Positions 33,646 to 44,649 of a stretch of 64,000 bases of DNA are shown here, in pieces. The position numbers were made by a program, and so were the translations under genes. Under the pieces are notes generated by a model that was not told the origin of the DNA, searched no databases, and saw only the letters and a program-made list of their open reading frames with translations. Within the stretch, counting starts at the first letter, position 1; every line of letters begins with the position of its first letter. Origin of the DNA: Apoda limacodes. Its lineage: Eukaryota; Arthropoda; Insecta; Lepidoptera; Limacodidae. Where the stretch lies: contig OX291550.1 in the NCBI GenBank assembly GCA_946406115.1, positions 27,132,722-27,196,721 on the forward strand, given 5' to 3'.

Positions 33646-35203
33646 TTGACAATAGCCAGCTATGACTATGACATCGTATTCAAAAAAGGAGAACATAATA
33701 TTGTGGCTGATTACCTGTCTAGAATGCCTAACCCTGATGAACAACTATGCGAATCTGAAAAATCAGTAAACAAAATAAGTGAACAACAGCAGCAGGGCAA
33801 AATCCGAGATCTAACATTAAACGAGGAAATTATCAGAAAAGAAACTAAAAATGATTCAATCCTTAGACAAGTATCACAATGTATAAAATCAGATTGGAAA
33901 AACTATCACAATGAAAGTGACCTTAAGCCGTTTTACAGAAAACGTGATGAAATTTCTTTAGAAAACAAAATAGTTATGTGGCAAGGAAGAATTGTGATGC
34001 CAAAAATATTGCAACTTAAGACCTTAGAGTATTTGCACACTGGACATCCTGGATCATCTTCAATGAGAGCACTTGCATGGTTTTATGTTTGGTGGCCGTC
34101 AGTCGAAGGAGACATTGAATTCCATGTAAAAAAATGTTACAGATGTCAAGAAAACAGACCAAACAACTGAACTTCCTGTTTTTTCCTGGTCAATTCCAAA
34201 TCGAGTGTGGGAAAGATTGATTTTGCAGGACTACTTGAAGGGAAATATTGGCTTGTACTTGCTGACGCGTTGTCTAAGTGAATCGAAGTGAAACCTATGG
34301 TAAAAGTAACCACAGCAAAATTATGCGATAAACTTGAAGGTATTTTTTTGACTTTTGGAATACCACAAGTTATAGTATCCGATAATGGACCCCAACTAAC
34401 ATCAAACGAATTTGAGGAATACTGTGAAAACAAAGGTATTTTACATGTTACGTCATCACCATATCACCCAAGGACTAATGGGTTAGCAGAACGTCTAGTC
34501 CGCACCCTGAAGACAAGAATGGCTGCTAGTATTGGGGACAAATTAAGTACCAAAAACAGACTTCGTAACTTTTTGTTCTCATACCGAAATTATTCTCAGT
34601 ACAACAGGAAGATCGCCAGCTCAATGATGATGTTTGATCGTCAACTGCCATGTCTTCTGGATAATGTACGCCCAAATCTCAGAAAAACATTGCAACATAA
34701 AAATATTCAAGAAAATATCAAAACCGATCAAGCTTCTACTATTTACAGACCGGGAGATAAAATATTTACAAAAACTCAATGCGAACATAAGTGGAAACCA
34801 GCGGTTGTCACTAAAATCATCAAATAAATATTCATATATTATAACTACTCCTGAAGGTATAGAAAAACGAAGACATGCTGACCACATCCGTCCAAGAATG
34901 AGTGAACAACTTCACCAAACTGTTGTTACTGAAAACAAAGATATTGAAAAAATATCAAGATCACCAGATATGATGTCACCTAATCTTTTACTCACAAGTG
35001 ATCTAGCAACATTCATAGAACCCCCAAACGTCTCTGTACATTCTAGAAATACACCAACGACCGAACCAGCCTCAAATACGAGATGTTTGAATGAAAATAA
35101 TTCGGAACTGCCTGAATCGGGTGAAAGACCAACACCAGTTCTAGGAGCGACTCCACTACGACGACGTTATCATTGCCAAATTAGACGTCAAACAATGTCA
35201 TAG
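33646..35203 (+). pseudogene. Gypsy integrase
   Basis: HTGHPGSSSMRALAWFYVWW and KKCYRCQENRP form the HHCC zinc module. IDFAG-type text at about 34217 (first Asp), VSDNGPQLTSNEFEEY (second Asp) and HPRTNGLAERLVRTLK (Glu) form the DDE core, followed by a C-terminal tail ending near the 3' LTR with KRRHADHIRPR. Frameshifts at about 34170 and 34280 and one near 34825 split it. Integrase would insert the cDNA; this copy cannot. Confidence 0.85.
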
Positions 35204-35313
35204 GGTAGATACTACTTCCATACAATGTCATATTAAAAAACATTATGAACGTCTGTCATTATACACATTACAAAATTTTTGTGTATAAAATGTTTTAATT
35301 CAAAGATATATTA
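35196..35313 (+). repeat. Gypsy 3' LTR (118 bp)
   Basis: Begins TGTCATAGGGTAGATAC and ends CAAAGATATATTA; followed by GCTAT. It is 9 bp shorter than the 5' LTR through a small internal deletion. No convincing polypurine tract lies just upstream. Confidence 0.85.
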
Positions 35314-35346
35314 GCTATAAATTTTGAAGCTGCCATATTTTGTCAT

Positions 35347-35700
35347 TTGACAAGTAAAAACTACGCCTTTATAAAAAAAATGGTACGATACACGCTTCAA
35401 CAATGCACTGAAATTGTTGAAATTACAATCGCAATCTTGCAAGAAAAGTTTCCTGACCGTGTTATTTCTCGAAGAGGTGATCACAATTGGCCACCGAGAT
35501 CTTGTCATTTAACATATTTAAATTATTTTCTTTTGGGCCACGTGAAAGATAAGGTTCTCTTCAGTGCTCCACAATAGATTCAAGACCTTAAAATAGAATT
35601 CGTGAAGTTATCGAGGACATACAGCCGCAAATGTGCGAATTGGTCATGGAAAATGCACATTCAAGTTATCAGCTGATGCACTCGGAAAACAAAGACATTT
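35347..35700 (+). pseudogene. Mariner-like transposase fragment with internal deletion
   Basis: MVRYTLQQCTEIVEI matches the helix-turn-helix start of a common insect mariner/Tc1-type transposase; it jumps directly to LQEKFPDRVISRRGDHNWP, PRSCHLTYLNYFLLGHVKDK (the region of the last catalytic Asp) and IQPQMCELVMEN. The middle, with the first two catalytic residues, is deleted; a stop and a frameshift follow at about 35577-35600. The Gypsy element inserted at its 5' side and hydratase A exon begins 57 bp after its end. Confidence 0.7.
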
Positions 35701-35756
35701 TTCTGTTTATTAAACCGTTCATTACTACAAAATGAAGCTACGTAATTTTATTTCAG

Positions 35757-35933
35757 ATTCCAATGAAGGACGCATCGAAAAAGAAGTTGTAGGCGCTAAG
35801 AATAACGTAGGTTTGATCAGGTTGGAAACCTCTGACGCCTATAATGTCATCAAGACGTCCAGGCTCCTTAAACTCGTAGATGTCATTAATGAATTTGACG
35901 CTGATGATTCTATCGCTACAATTATTATCACCG
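35757..35933 (+). CDS. Hydratase A exon (2nd coding)
   Basis: Acceptor TTTATTTCAG, donor CCG|GTGAGT. Encodes [20 protein letters not shown], then [12 protein letters not shown] and [11 protein letters not shown]. Length 177 bp equals the matching exon of paralogue B. Confidence 0.8.
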
Positions 35934-38900
35934 GTGAGTATTTTAAAATGTAAGCTTAGGAGATCAGAGGTGCGGGGCTAATTACGCCTTGCACCTAAAT
36001 TGACATGAGAGAAAAAACCTCTCACTTAACACATTATTTATGTTGCTTAAGGTACCGATAAAGTTTTCACCACTGGTGGCGATATCAATGAGTATCGGTG
36101 CCTCGATAAAAAATATCCTGTGCATGAGTTTGAGGACAACCATGATAAATACACTAGCATCAGCCGGTGTCAGAAACCAATCATTGCTGCAGTTAATGGT
36201 TTTGTGGTAAGTGCGGAGAGGTTAGAATTACTGATAAAATAGGTAAGTACGGAGAGGTTTAGAACTACTGATACAATAAGGTAAGTACTGAGATATTCAG
36301 AACTACTGATATAATGAGGTAAATACGGAGAGATTCAGAACAACTGATACCATACGGTAAGTGTTATATATGTAAGGGCGTCCGCATAGACAACAGTAAG
36401 TATAAGGCGATTTAGAACTACTGATACAATAAGGCAAGTACCAAGAGATTTAAAACTACTGATACAATAAGGTAATAAGGTACGGAGAGATTCAGAACTA
36501 CTCATAATATTAGGTAAGTGCGCAGAGATTTAAAACTACTGTTACAATAAGGTAAGTACGGAGAAATTAAGGACTACTGATACAGTCAAACTAAGGCAAA
36601 CGATACCAAGAACAAGAATGCTTGGTAGTATAGCGGTGCTTGTCTAAGCTTAAAAACATTGGACAAAGCGACTCGGCAGCAGTGTAAATGATCCATGTTT
36701 TATTACACGCTCTAGCTGACCCGGCGAAGTTGTTTCGCTATAATCCCTCTCCCTTATATACATAATAGTTGAACCGGCATTTTTAACGATATGCATAGAT
36801 TGATAGCTTGACCACAGCGCCACGTACCGTGTCCACGTATTTACATAAGGTTGTATTCTAATTCGGAATCCTTCCCCGGCATGTGCACAACAAATTACCA
36901 AAATTTCATTACAATCGGATGGTTAACCCTTACTTCACGCATTTAAGTGGTATTTTTTACCTATTGTCTATAGGTTGTACTAAGTATTCAGAAACCTTTC
37001 CTGGCGTGTGCACAACAACTTATTAAATTTGCTCTCAGTGCCTAAGTCCGACTCACACTTGACTGATTTTTCTTTATTTTTTTTCATATAAACCTTGACC
37101 TTATAAGTCTGGTGTACTCGTAACTGGTTACAATTAACTTCCAATGCTAGGTTAGCACTACCTTTCTATTCTTCATCCGGCTTTAAGCCTTACCAAAGGA
37201 AGAGCGTTATACCTGTGATCGTCCTACAAAAAAACGGGTTGCACTCCGGGAGTGCCGGCAGAAGTGAAAACATACTAGCTATTTACTTCCCATCACTTCG
37301 TATACATATTTATTTATTATAAATAAAACATAACTTACGACTCATACGACATATTTAATTGTAGGGAACCGAAATGTCCTTAACACACAATTCGCGCTTA
37401 ACACTCAAATATATCAAATATGTCTTGACCCATTTTTTAGCAATATCCTACCTATATTTCTTAATATTGTAATAAGCTATATTAAACGTAATTCACTTTA
37501 ATAATAAATAACAGCGTTATTTCCTTTTTAGATGGGTACTGGTATGGAAATTGTTATGATGTGCGACATCATATATGCGGGTGAGAGTGCTAAATTTGTC
37601 TTGCCCGATGTAAAAATCGGAGTCGTTCCTGGAGCTGGTGGAACGCAACGCCTCCCACGTGCCGTTGGCAAGTCAAAAGCTATGGAAATGGTCCTTAGTT
37701 GTAAAGCAGTAGGCGCTTTTGAGGCTGAAAGAATTGGTACGTAGCAGGTATGAATATGGGGCGAGGCATGGATACAATGGCTCCCTTAATCCCCGAATCA
37801 AGGAAAACCAAAGTAATTTATTTTAGTAATTAATAAAGTAATGCAAACTATGCATGGGCGGACTGTGAATTTTTAGGAGGCGTACTTTTCTTTTTCATCG
37901 TTCAATGAAATTTTTGAAATACGCTGTCTACGAACAATAAATAAAAAATATCTAATGTAGCGCTAGTGGACCTCAGGACCTCAGACCTTAAGCAAGCAAT
38001 CTTATCTTTAATAAACTGAACACACTATACTAAAAACCTTAAAGTAATCCACCTGTTACTGTGCAGTCTCGGCTATTTGATGTTACACTTTATCATATTA
38101 GTGATTATAAACTTCTTACAAAATAATATGCGTTTTTAAGTTTCGTGGTGTAAATTTCCATAATATCAGCCCCCTTTTTGTCACCAGCGTTTTAATGCAG
38201 CAATTTACATTATGATAAACATTTAGGCTTATTTAGTATTTTTGACATCCTGTATCTCATCGAAACAAATAAAGGTGATCGAGCTGAGGTTGTTAGTGTA
38301 GGCTAATGTCAGTTATGATTTTTATCTTCATATATATAAAAATTACATGTCACGTTGTTTGTCCGCGATGGACTTCTAAACTACTGAACCGATTTTGATC
38401 TAACTTCGTAACTATCTGTTATTTGATCCAACTAAAAGGATAGAACAGTTTTTATCTCGATCTGTTAAGTGCGAGCCGGACTTGGGTACTTTAGGTAAAA
38501 ACCAACTTTCGCCGGGTTATAAAGGGACGGCAGCGGATCAACGTTCGCCGGGACCGCTAGTATACATATATATACTCGTACCATTTTAAGGCGGATGCAC
38601 TTTGGTCATTCAATTAACGGGTATGAAAGAAACGTCTTTTAAAAATAAACTTTAAGCGCCGTAACCAAAAATACTAATGAATGTATTCAAATTGCTTTCA
38701 TTTTCCTTGCCTTGACATTCCGGATTATTTAGTAAGAATAAATTAAGAATTCTCACCTCGGCCGCATTAATTTCTTGAAAATCAACGTTTTAATTATAAA
38801 CAAACATACCTTTTAATTTGTATTTAACTGTGGGAAAATTGTAAGAAAACTATTGCAAGTTATGATCAAAAATACATATCCTAGGGTGGTCTCCATAGTC

Positions 38901-41809
38901 GTTTCAAATCAGTAATAGAGTTCCACCGTGTTGCGCCGCGCCAGCTTGTACACAATAGACAATTCGAGTGTACGTCATAAACATCATATTGCAAAATTTA
39001 AAAAGAAATTAATCCGACTTCAAAAACTTCAGACACAAACTTCAAAATCCAAAAAAAAACTCACTAAAAAGCAAAAAATAAGCTAATAGTTCTGATTCGA
39101 ATGCAATTAAATTTTTGATGCGTTGGTTGCCTATTGTGGTTGATAGATTTGTATTGGACAGTTGCTTAAGTAGGTATTTCTTAAGAATTACGTTTCGTTA
39201 TTAATTTAAGCTATCTATATCATAATTAGGTATCATTAATATTATTCTCGTTCTCTTTGGGCTTGGCACCGACTTCAAACAGATCAGTTATCAGTATAGA
39301 TACGATTAGGTAATAGGTTAGGACAAGAACGGTCTCGATAGTAGTAATTTTGTGTAAATATTGATTAATATGTACAAAACAATAAAGTCGGTGGTGGCCG
39401 AGGGGTTTAAATTTCACTTCAAGTGGCGGAGGTTCGAACCAACCAACCGGGTCGGCGTGTACCAATGAATCTTTTCTTAATTCCTCAAGTACACTGATTA
39501 ATTTATTCACACCACTGGCTTTTCGGTGAAGGAAAACATCGTGAGGAAACCTGCATACGTCAAGAAAAAAAAAGTGACGTATGTGAAGTCCACAATCCGC
39601 ACTGGGCCCGCGTGTGGACCTATGGCCCAATCACCCTCGCTTGTACAATAATATTGTATGTACATATAGAATATTAGGTACGAGTAAGTAATGTTTCTGT
39701 TAGTTTATTTAGTTATTGTTATTGTAATGATTAGTATCTACTTATATACGTTATTTTTAATCAAAACTAGAGAATAATAAAAAGTATATAATCAGTTTAT
39801 TCTTTTGCTTTTTAGTGATTTTTTTTTGGTTGTTTTTCATCTGTTTTTTGAAGTCGGCTTTTTTTTTTTTTAAAGTTTGTTTATTTTTTCCTTATTGGTG
39901 TAAATAATACGTACTCAGTGAGTAAAACACTATTCCTATAACACTCAGTGTTTCTACTTTTAAAATGGTCATAGATTTTCTTTAAAATATCCCTAAAAGT
40001 GTCTAAAAATCCCTAATAAATTTTTAGGAAGCCCTAAATTTAGGGCGCATAAATTAAAAAAAAACCACAACATACTATTTACGCCTTTATCAAAGGAAAT
40101 ACCGACAAAACATGCATAATTTTAATTTCAGTATCCGAATTGAATTTATGTAGATACATATTTATTTTCTTTACCTTGTTATTTTAAAACAAAATTAGAC
40201 AAAAATAAAAAATCTAATTCATATTTACATCCTTTAAATTAAAAGTCTATTATCAGTACTACAGTAGGACTACAATATGGAGTTCTTCAAGAAAGAAGTT
40301 ATTAGATTTTTGAAGGGTCGGCAACACACGAGTGATACCCCTGGTGTTGCAAGCGTCCATAGGCTACGGTAACCGATCACTATCAGGCGGCCCGTAAGCT
40401 TGTTTGCCACCTTAGTGGTATAAAAAAAACAGTTTATTTTTTGCTTATGTTTCATCTGTTCTTTGACGTCGGTTTAATTTTTTTTAAAGTTTGTTTATTA
40501 AGTAAGTTTATTAAACTTTTATTTTTTTTTTAAAACTATCGTATGACAACGTTAAACCCATTCACCCAGTCTTCCATAGGATATCATCAAATTATAATCC
40601 ATGTGTTACATTAACCGATAAAGAGTCCTGGCTTCCATCATGATAGCAGCATGAGTCGGTTAATGGTTCTGACTTGGTGACTATGGGATGGTCCCATCAG
40701 GAGTATAATATTTCAAATAAAACAATAATTTTTAAAATCGGTTCTCAATTGACGGAGAAATCGGTGGAAATACCTATATACAAAAAAATATACCCGTCGA
40801 ACATAGAACCTCCTCCTTTTTTGAACTCGGTTAATAAATATCAAAACTAGATGAAATAAATTCGTGATCAGTGCTAATACCTACGCGAAATTTGGATTTT
40901 TTATTATTTTATCAGTTTATTATTCAGTGTCGTAGTAATTATCAATCAGTTCAAACGTTTTAGGGGCCGATTTTATGCGGGGGTCGAGACTCTTGCCCTA
41001 GTCAGTTTGTCACCTTGACGACGAGTGCAGAAGTCCGGTGACAAATTGATGCATGATGCCTGTTTGACTGCGTGTACAAATAAATACCTTTCCGTTCGAT
41101 AAGCGCGAATACAGGAGGGCCTTGTTCAAAAAAACTTACTGTATACCGGGACCGAAATAAAGTTTTGTACTGTTTTTTTTGTACTTTAGAGAAATAAATT
41201 AGCTATTGACTCTGGCTTATGGGATTTTATTAAATTTAAGAATCTTTTAACGCCAATCTTTTACTTATCGCCCGTTACACTCCAGAAGCTTTATCAATCA
41301 GAGTCAAGCGGGAAAAGTGCTCAATGCAGACGAACTTCACTATAATTTACCTCTGATAAAATTGGTATCCCTACTTTGAAGAGAATAAAGCTATATTAGT
41401 CCTCATTTTGCATTGCATTGTCCTTTTTTCTCTTTCTTTTATTTCGCTTGTCCACCAGTGGAGAGACAGAAATCGAAAGACCATATTTTCGCAAAATATC
41501 TGAATTTAGTTTTCGCGGGCAAATTATATAGAATTTTTGTTGATGAGATATATTGGCTACATCTGTGTTATACGGGATTTGCAGGATTAGTGAATAGAGT
41601 ATTTCCAGTGGAAATGCTTTTGGAGGAGTCAATAAAGGTAGCTGAGCATATCGGAAGCCACTCCCTGCTGGCAGTGCGGCTAGCCAAGCAGGCAATCAAT
41701 CAAGCATACAGCAACAACTCACTGCATAATGGACTCGCCATCGAGAAGTTGCTATTTTATAACTCCTTACAATCGTATGTCATTTTACTCAAGTCTAGTT
41801 GAAAAAAAA

Positions 41810-41866
<57 letters not shown>

Positions 41867-42314
41867 AAACAACCTGGCTTACATAACTTAAACAATTAGG
41901 ATGCTTGAGTGGCATTGGCTACATTTTACTAATAACTGAATAAAGTTGGAAAAGCAAGGTTTTAGAGTGGAGATCTTGACTTGGAAGATGCAATGTAGGA
42001 TGAGTATTATGATTTGGGATTACATAAATTTTTTATCATATATCATAAATACAAATAAAAACTATACAACCAAAAAATGAAATTTTCAAAAACCCTGAAT
42101 GTAGGTACTTTCATACATTTTTCTCTCGCATAAAAGTGAAGTTGTGAGCAAAGACTGAGAGCTTTATCGGTGGTCGTGAGAGTTTATTATTATATATATA
42201 TTTAGAGTATATAGTTTATTTTATTATTTTATTATTTGAATGTTTTAATTTGTTTTCAGAGTAAACAAAGACAAGCAACGCCATCATACGTTCCCAAACG
42301 ACGCCACGATCTAG
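35757..42314 (+). CDS. Enoyl-CoA hydratase paralogue A (mitochondrial crotonase-type), 5' end not seen
   Basis: Five exons: 35757-35933, 36052-36206, 37532-37736, 41585-41774 and 42260-42314, all with GT..AG introns and consistent phases. The fold is crotonase; ECHS1-type enzymes hydrate trans-2-enoyl-CoA in mitochondrial beta-oxidation. Seen: [11 protein letters not shown] (oxyanion-hole loop), [50 protein letters not shown]. The first catalytic Glu (rat Glu144) is kept in GME, but the second (Glu164) is Asp in LPDVKIG. The first coding exon, expected to encode a targeting peptide of about 26 residues, was not found upstream; transposons fill that region. With an exon 1 of the same length as paralogue B the protein would be 286 residues, close to ECHS1. 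The C-terminal 17 residues do not match the family. Probably expressed, possibly with altered activity, or an early pseudogene. Confidence 0.75.
36052..36206 (+). CDS. Hydratase A exon (3rd coding)
   Basis: Acceptor GCTTAAG, donor GTG|GTAAGT. Encodes [15 protein letters not shown] and [13 protein letters not shown]. The donor is the first unit of a minisatellite that repeats the splice-site sequence. Confidence 0.85.
36207..36590 (+). repeat. ~38-bp minisatellite with GGTAAGT at each unit start
   Basis: About ten units of the form GGTAAGTACGGAGAGATTCA followed by GAACTACTGATACAATAA. The first unit starts exactly at the exon donor (GTAAGTGCGGAG). At least five later units keep GTAAGT and others have GTAAAT, GCAAGT or GTAATA. 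The array fills the start of intron 3 of hydratase A. Confidence 0.85.
36591..37223. other. Intron sequence with repeat remnants
   Basis: At about 36712 the minus strand shows CTTCGCCGGGTCAGCTAG, a Helitron-type terminus in style. No gene. Confidence 0.35.
37224..37430 (+). repeat. Dispersed repeat, partner of 4466-4600
   Basis: Shares GGGTTGCACTCCGGGAGTGC, GCCGGCAGAAGTGAAAAC and TTCGCGCTTAACACTCAAAT with the copy at 4466. Confidence 0.6.
37532..37736 (+). CDS. Hydratase A exon (4th coding)
   Basis: Acceptor CCTTTTTAG, donor ATTG|GTACGT. Encodes [20 protein letters not shown] through [14 protein letters not shown] and KSKAMEMVL. Length 205 bp equals paralogue B. Confidence 0.9.
37745..39387. 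other. Intron of hydratase A, first part
   Basis: No exon seen. At 38340-38562 a repeat of the 'ACTGAACCGATTTTGAT' type ends in GCCGGGACCGCTAG|T, resembling a lepidopteran Helitron 3' end. Confidence 0.4.
39388..39645 (+). mobile_element. tRNA-derived SINE
   Basis: TGGCCGAGGGG (box A, 39395-39405) and GGTTCGAACCA (box B, 39431-39441) form the pol III promoter. The body has CGGTGAAGGAAAACATCGTG and AGGAAACCTGCATACG, then GTGAAGTCCACAATCCGCAC and TGGGCC, a familiar lepidopteran SINE sequence. Confidence 0.75.
40310..40435 (+). repeat. Dispersed lepidopteran repeat (GGTGTTGCAAGCGTCC)
   Basis: GGTCGGCAACACACGAG, CTGGTGTTGCAAGCGTCCAT, ATCAGGCGGCCCGTAAGC and TTGTTTGCCACC followed by an A-run is the 3' end of an abundant lepidopteran repeat in my recollection. 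Confidence 0.5.
40436..41584. other. Intron of hydratase A, last part
   Basis: No coding exon; a repeat-like block at 40610-40850 (GATGGTCCCATCAGGAGTAT) is typical of lepidopteran introns. Confidence 0.4.
41585..41774 (+). CDS. Hydratase A exon (5th coding)
   Basis: Acceptor GATTTGCAG, donor AATC|GTATGT. Encodes [35 protein letters not shown] and [12 protein letters not shown], the usual C-terminal helices. Confidence 0.85.
41813..41862. repeat. (TG)25 microsatellite
   Basis: About 25 uninterrupted TG units, 40 bp after a splice donor of hydratase A. Confidence 0.95.
42260..42314 (+). CDS. Hydratase A last exon
   Basis: Acceptor TTGTTTTCAG; joins in phase to give [18 protein letters not shown] and a stop. 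ECHS1 proteins end with an EGM.AF.EKR-type segment instead; the +1 frame ([13 protein letters not shown]) is slightly more similar, so a one-base indel is possible. AATAAA at 42372-42377 is a plausible poly(A) signal. Confidence 0.55.
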
Positions 42315-42529
42315 ATAGAAATTTTCGTTTGTATGCTGTTTTCCTGTTCTATACCTATTCCTAATCTAATCAATAAATTTGTTGAGGCACTTTTCTTTTA
42401 ATGCTTTAGGCGTTGTCCTAATAGAACGGACGGTAAAAAATTTTGTTCTTAAGAACTGCGGGGTTTCAAATTGCGTAAGGTAAGTACCTACAAAATTTAT
42501 GGACGCCCCTGACAACCGATTTGACAAGT

Positions 42530-42625
42530 TGTCCAAAACGTGCTTGTTCATTGTATGGCCTAAGGGGCACATGCCTCTCCTTGGAGGCTATAGTCCACCG
42601 CGCTGACCAAGTGCGGGTTGGCTAA
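42530..42625 (+). repeat. Dispersed repeat (TCCACCGCGCTGACCAAG)
   Basis: CATGCCTCTCCTTGGAGGCT and AGTCCACCGCGCTGACCAAG then TGCGGGTTGGC match a family also present at 60245-60400. Confidence 0.5.
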
Positions 42626-43059
42626 CGTTATCAAGCCACTCAACTGTCATATGACAACAGCCAGGACTGGCGGTTTTATGACGTTGGATTCAAAGCTTAT
42701 AAAACTAGTAAACATTGGTAATAAAGATACTCGGTGTATTTAAATTTTTTGCAACAATACGTGAATATAGTACAGTCAAATTAGGTGAAATGTCACTAAA
42801 GTCTGAAAATAAGTCTAAGAACTAACAAAATCATTTCTGATTGTTTGTATGAGTATAAGAACGAACCCAATTCAGCCCTTAAGAAATTTTACTCCCCCGG
42901 CAGGGGGTGAAATTGTCTAAAAACTATGCAGTGGTCATAATTAACTAGGGGGAAAGGTCTACTCAGTACGATTTTTATACACTTTTATACAGCTCAATCT
43001 AAATTTAATTTAGTTATTCAAATCTACGGAATTAATGTATTAAATGTATTACTTATTTA
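42626..43059. other. Gene-free stretch
   Basis: 3' of hydratase A; AT-rich, no recognised element. Confidence 0.5.
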
Positions 43060-43208
43060 GCTAATTTAATATAGTATTTAAATCATTTTTCTTAATTTGC
43101 ACCGACTTCTATAGTTTAGCTCAAGCCGCAATGGCCAAAAGTTCATTTTTAAAATTTAAAAGTCGGTGCAAATTAAGAAAAATGCTTTAAATACTATATT
43201 AAATTAGC
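43060..43208. repeat. 149-bp palindrome with 49-bp arms
   Basis: Arms 43060-43108 and 43160-43208 are inverted copies with one mismatch, around a 51-bp loop. The outer end is GCTAATTTAATATAG. Very small foldback element or hairpin. Confidence 0.8.
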
Positions 43209-44626
43209 GATCATTCTCAGTAGATCCATTGTCTAGATCCATCATGGATCTAGTGAGATATTTTTTTCTCAGTAGATCTGTTTTCTAATAAACTGGATCT
43301 GATGAGAATTTTCATTGCCAATAGATTTATTTTAAAAATAATGTTAAAAAAAATTAGATCTAATGATAATATATTGTCTCACTAAATAGTAATTTAAAAA
43401 CAAATTAGGTTTGAAAAAATATGTAATTATAGAAAATGATACCTAATTATTAACGAAAATTATACTTAATTATTAACGAAAATTTGTAATTTGAATAAAT
43501 ATAAATTATTAAACATTTTGATTGCTGTAAACATTTCTAGCTGTAAATATCTAAATAGCTTTAAGTTAATAGCAATAAGTTTAATTTTTCTCCATTATTA
43601 TTAAGTAACCAAGATTTTTTGACGGCACGTCATAGGTACAGTAGTATTTTTTTTATAAAAAAGGCATATACATTAATAAAGGTTCGCCATCCCTGCCCTA
43701 GGGTTTGTTTGTCAAACTAGAAAGGACTATATATCCGTAACTATTGATCGTAGACTAGTAGTTTCTTGACAGAAATGATACGTCTCATACGATCTTTATT
43801 TCAGAATGACAGCTGTCAAACTATAAATATATCTCGGTAACTTAAAACTTACTCGGGTACCTAAAATTTATCGTAGACTAATAGTTTCTCTACAGAAATG
43901 AAAAATAGAAAGGTTTCATGATCAATAGTTACAGAGATATAGACCTTTCTAGTTTGACAGCTGTCATTTGAAATAAAGATCTTGATGAGATCTATAACTT
44001 TTGTAAAATAACTACACGTGTAAGATCAATAGTTTAATTTTTTTTAATATATAAAATAAAATAAAAAATATATTAAGAAAAACAGTATTTTTCTTGTCTT
44101 TTGCGGTTCGAACTATCTCCATATTAAATTTATCACAATTGGTCCAACCGTAAAATTTAACGGATTGATAGACAGACAGACACCGACACTTTTGAATTTA
44201 TAATATTAGTATTGGTATGGATCCTCCTTTAATAAATTCGGTTAATTTTTAGTTATGAATTAATAATATCTCTTATATGGGTACCTACAGACCATTCGCG
44301 AACTTTTTAAAGTTGGTAAAAATAAGAATATGACAGGGGAAATACGAGTACCTGAAATAGTATTAGAAAGCAAGTTCCGTTACCTCCCCAGCCTAGGGGA
44401 CAACAAGCCTAGCCGACACCAAATTTTTTTATCAGATCCACAACTGCATCTAGTGAGAAAGAAATTCCTTAGTAGACCCACACTTTTAAATCTGGTTCTG
44501 GTTAACGGATCTAGCGAGACAAATACTTCTCAGGAGATACACACTTTTAAAAATGGATCTATTGAGAAAATAATATCTCACTAGATCCATTATGGATCTG
44601 GAAAATGGATCTAGTGAGAATGATCC
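43209..44626. mobile_element. 1.4-kb TIR element with GGATCTAGTGAGA repeats
   Basis: The ends match over ~52 bp in inverted orientation (GATCATTCTCAGTAGATCC at left; complement of right GATCATTCTCACTAGATCC). The right side is followed by TAAATTAGC and the left is preceded by the same nine bases, an 8-9-bp target-site duplication compatible with hAT or Mutator-like elements. The ends carry several copies of GGATCTAGTGAGA or its complement. No transposase ORF. A nested inverted repeat lies inside (about 43709-43975, arms with CAAACTAGAAAGG and GACAGCTGTCA). Confidence 0.6.
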
Positions 44627-44649
44627 TAAATTAGCACGGCAACGCAGCA

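Larger units (their letters stand above)
28033..35313 (+). mobile_element. Gypsy-type LTR retrotransposon, decayed and split
   Basis: Short LTRs (28033-28159 and 35196-35313) flanked by a 5-bp duplication GCTAT (28028-28032 and 35314-35318). TGGCGACGAGGAG just inside the 5' LTR is a likely primer-binding site. Gag, zinc knuckles, protease, reverse transcriptase, RNase H and integrase follow in Gypsy order. A P-type element (28795-31550) splits gag. No envelope-like ORF is present. Stops and frameshifts are spread through all domains, so it is non-functional. Without the inserted element it is about 4.5 kb. Confidence 0.9.

Noticed and set aside
34634..34827. Alternative frame near the Gypsy integrase end
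   Set aside because: Overlaps the integrase core in another frame; only its last part continues the integrase tail after a frameshift.
34830..35203. Envelope-like gene in the Gypsy element
   Set aside because: The frame continues the integrase tail (KRRHADHIRPR); no signal peptide, cleavage site or membrane segment.
39226..39630. 134-codon minus-strand ORF
   Set aside because: Lies over a SINE; no protein-like features.
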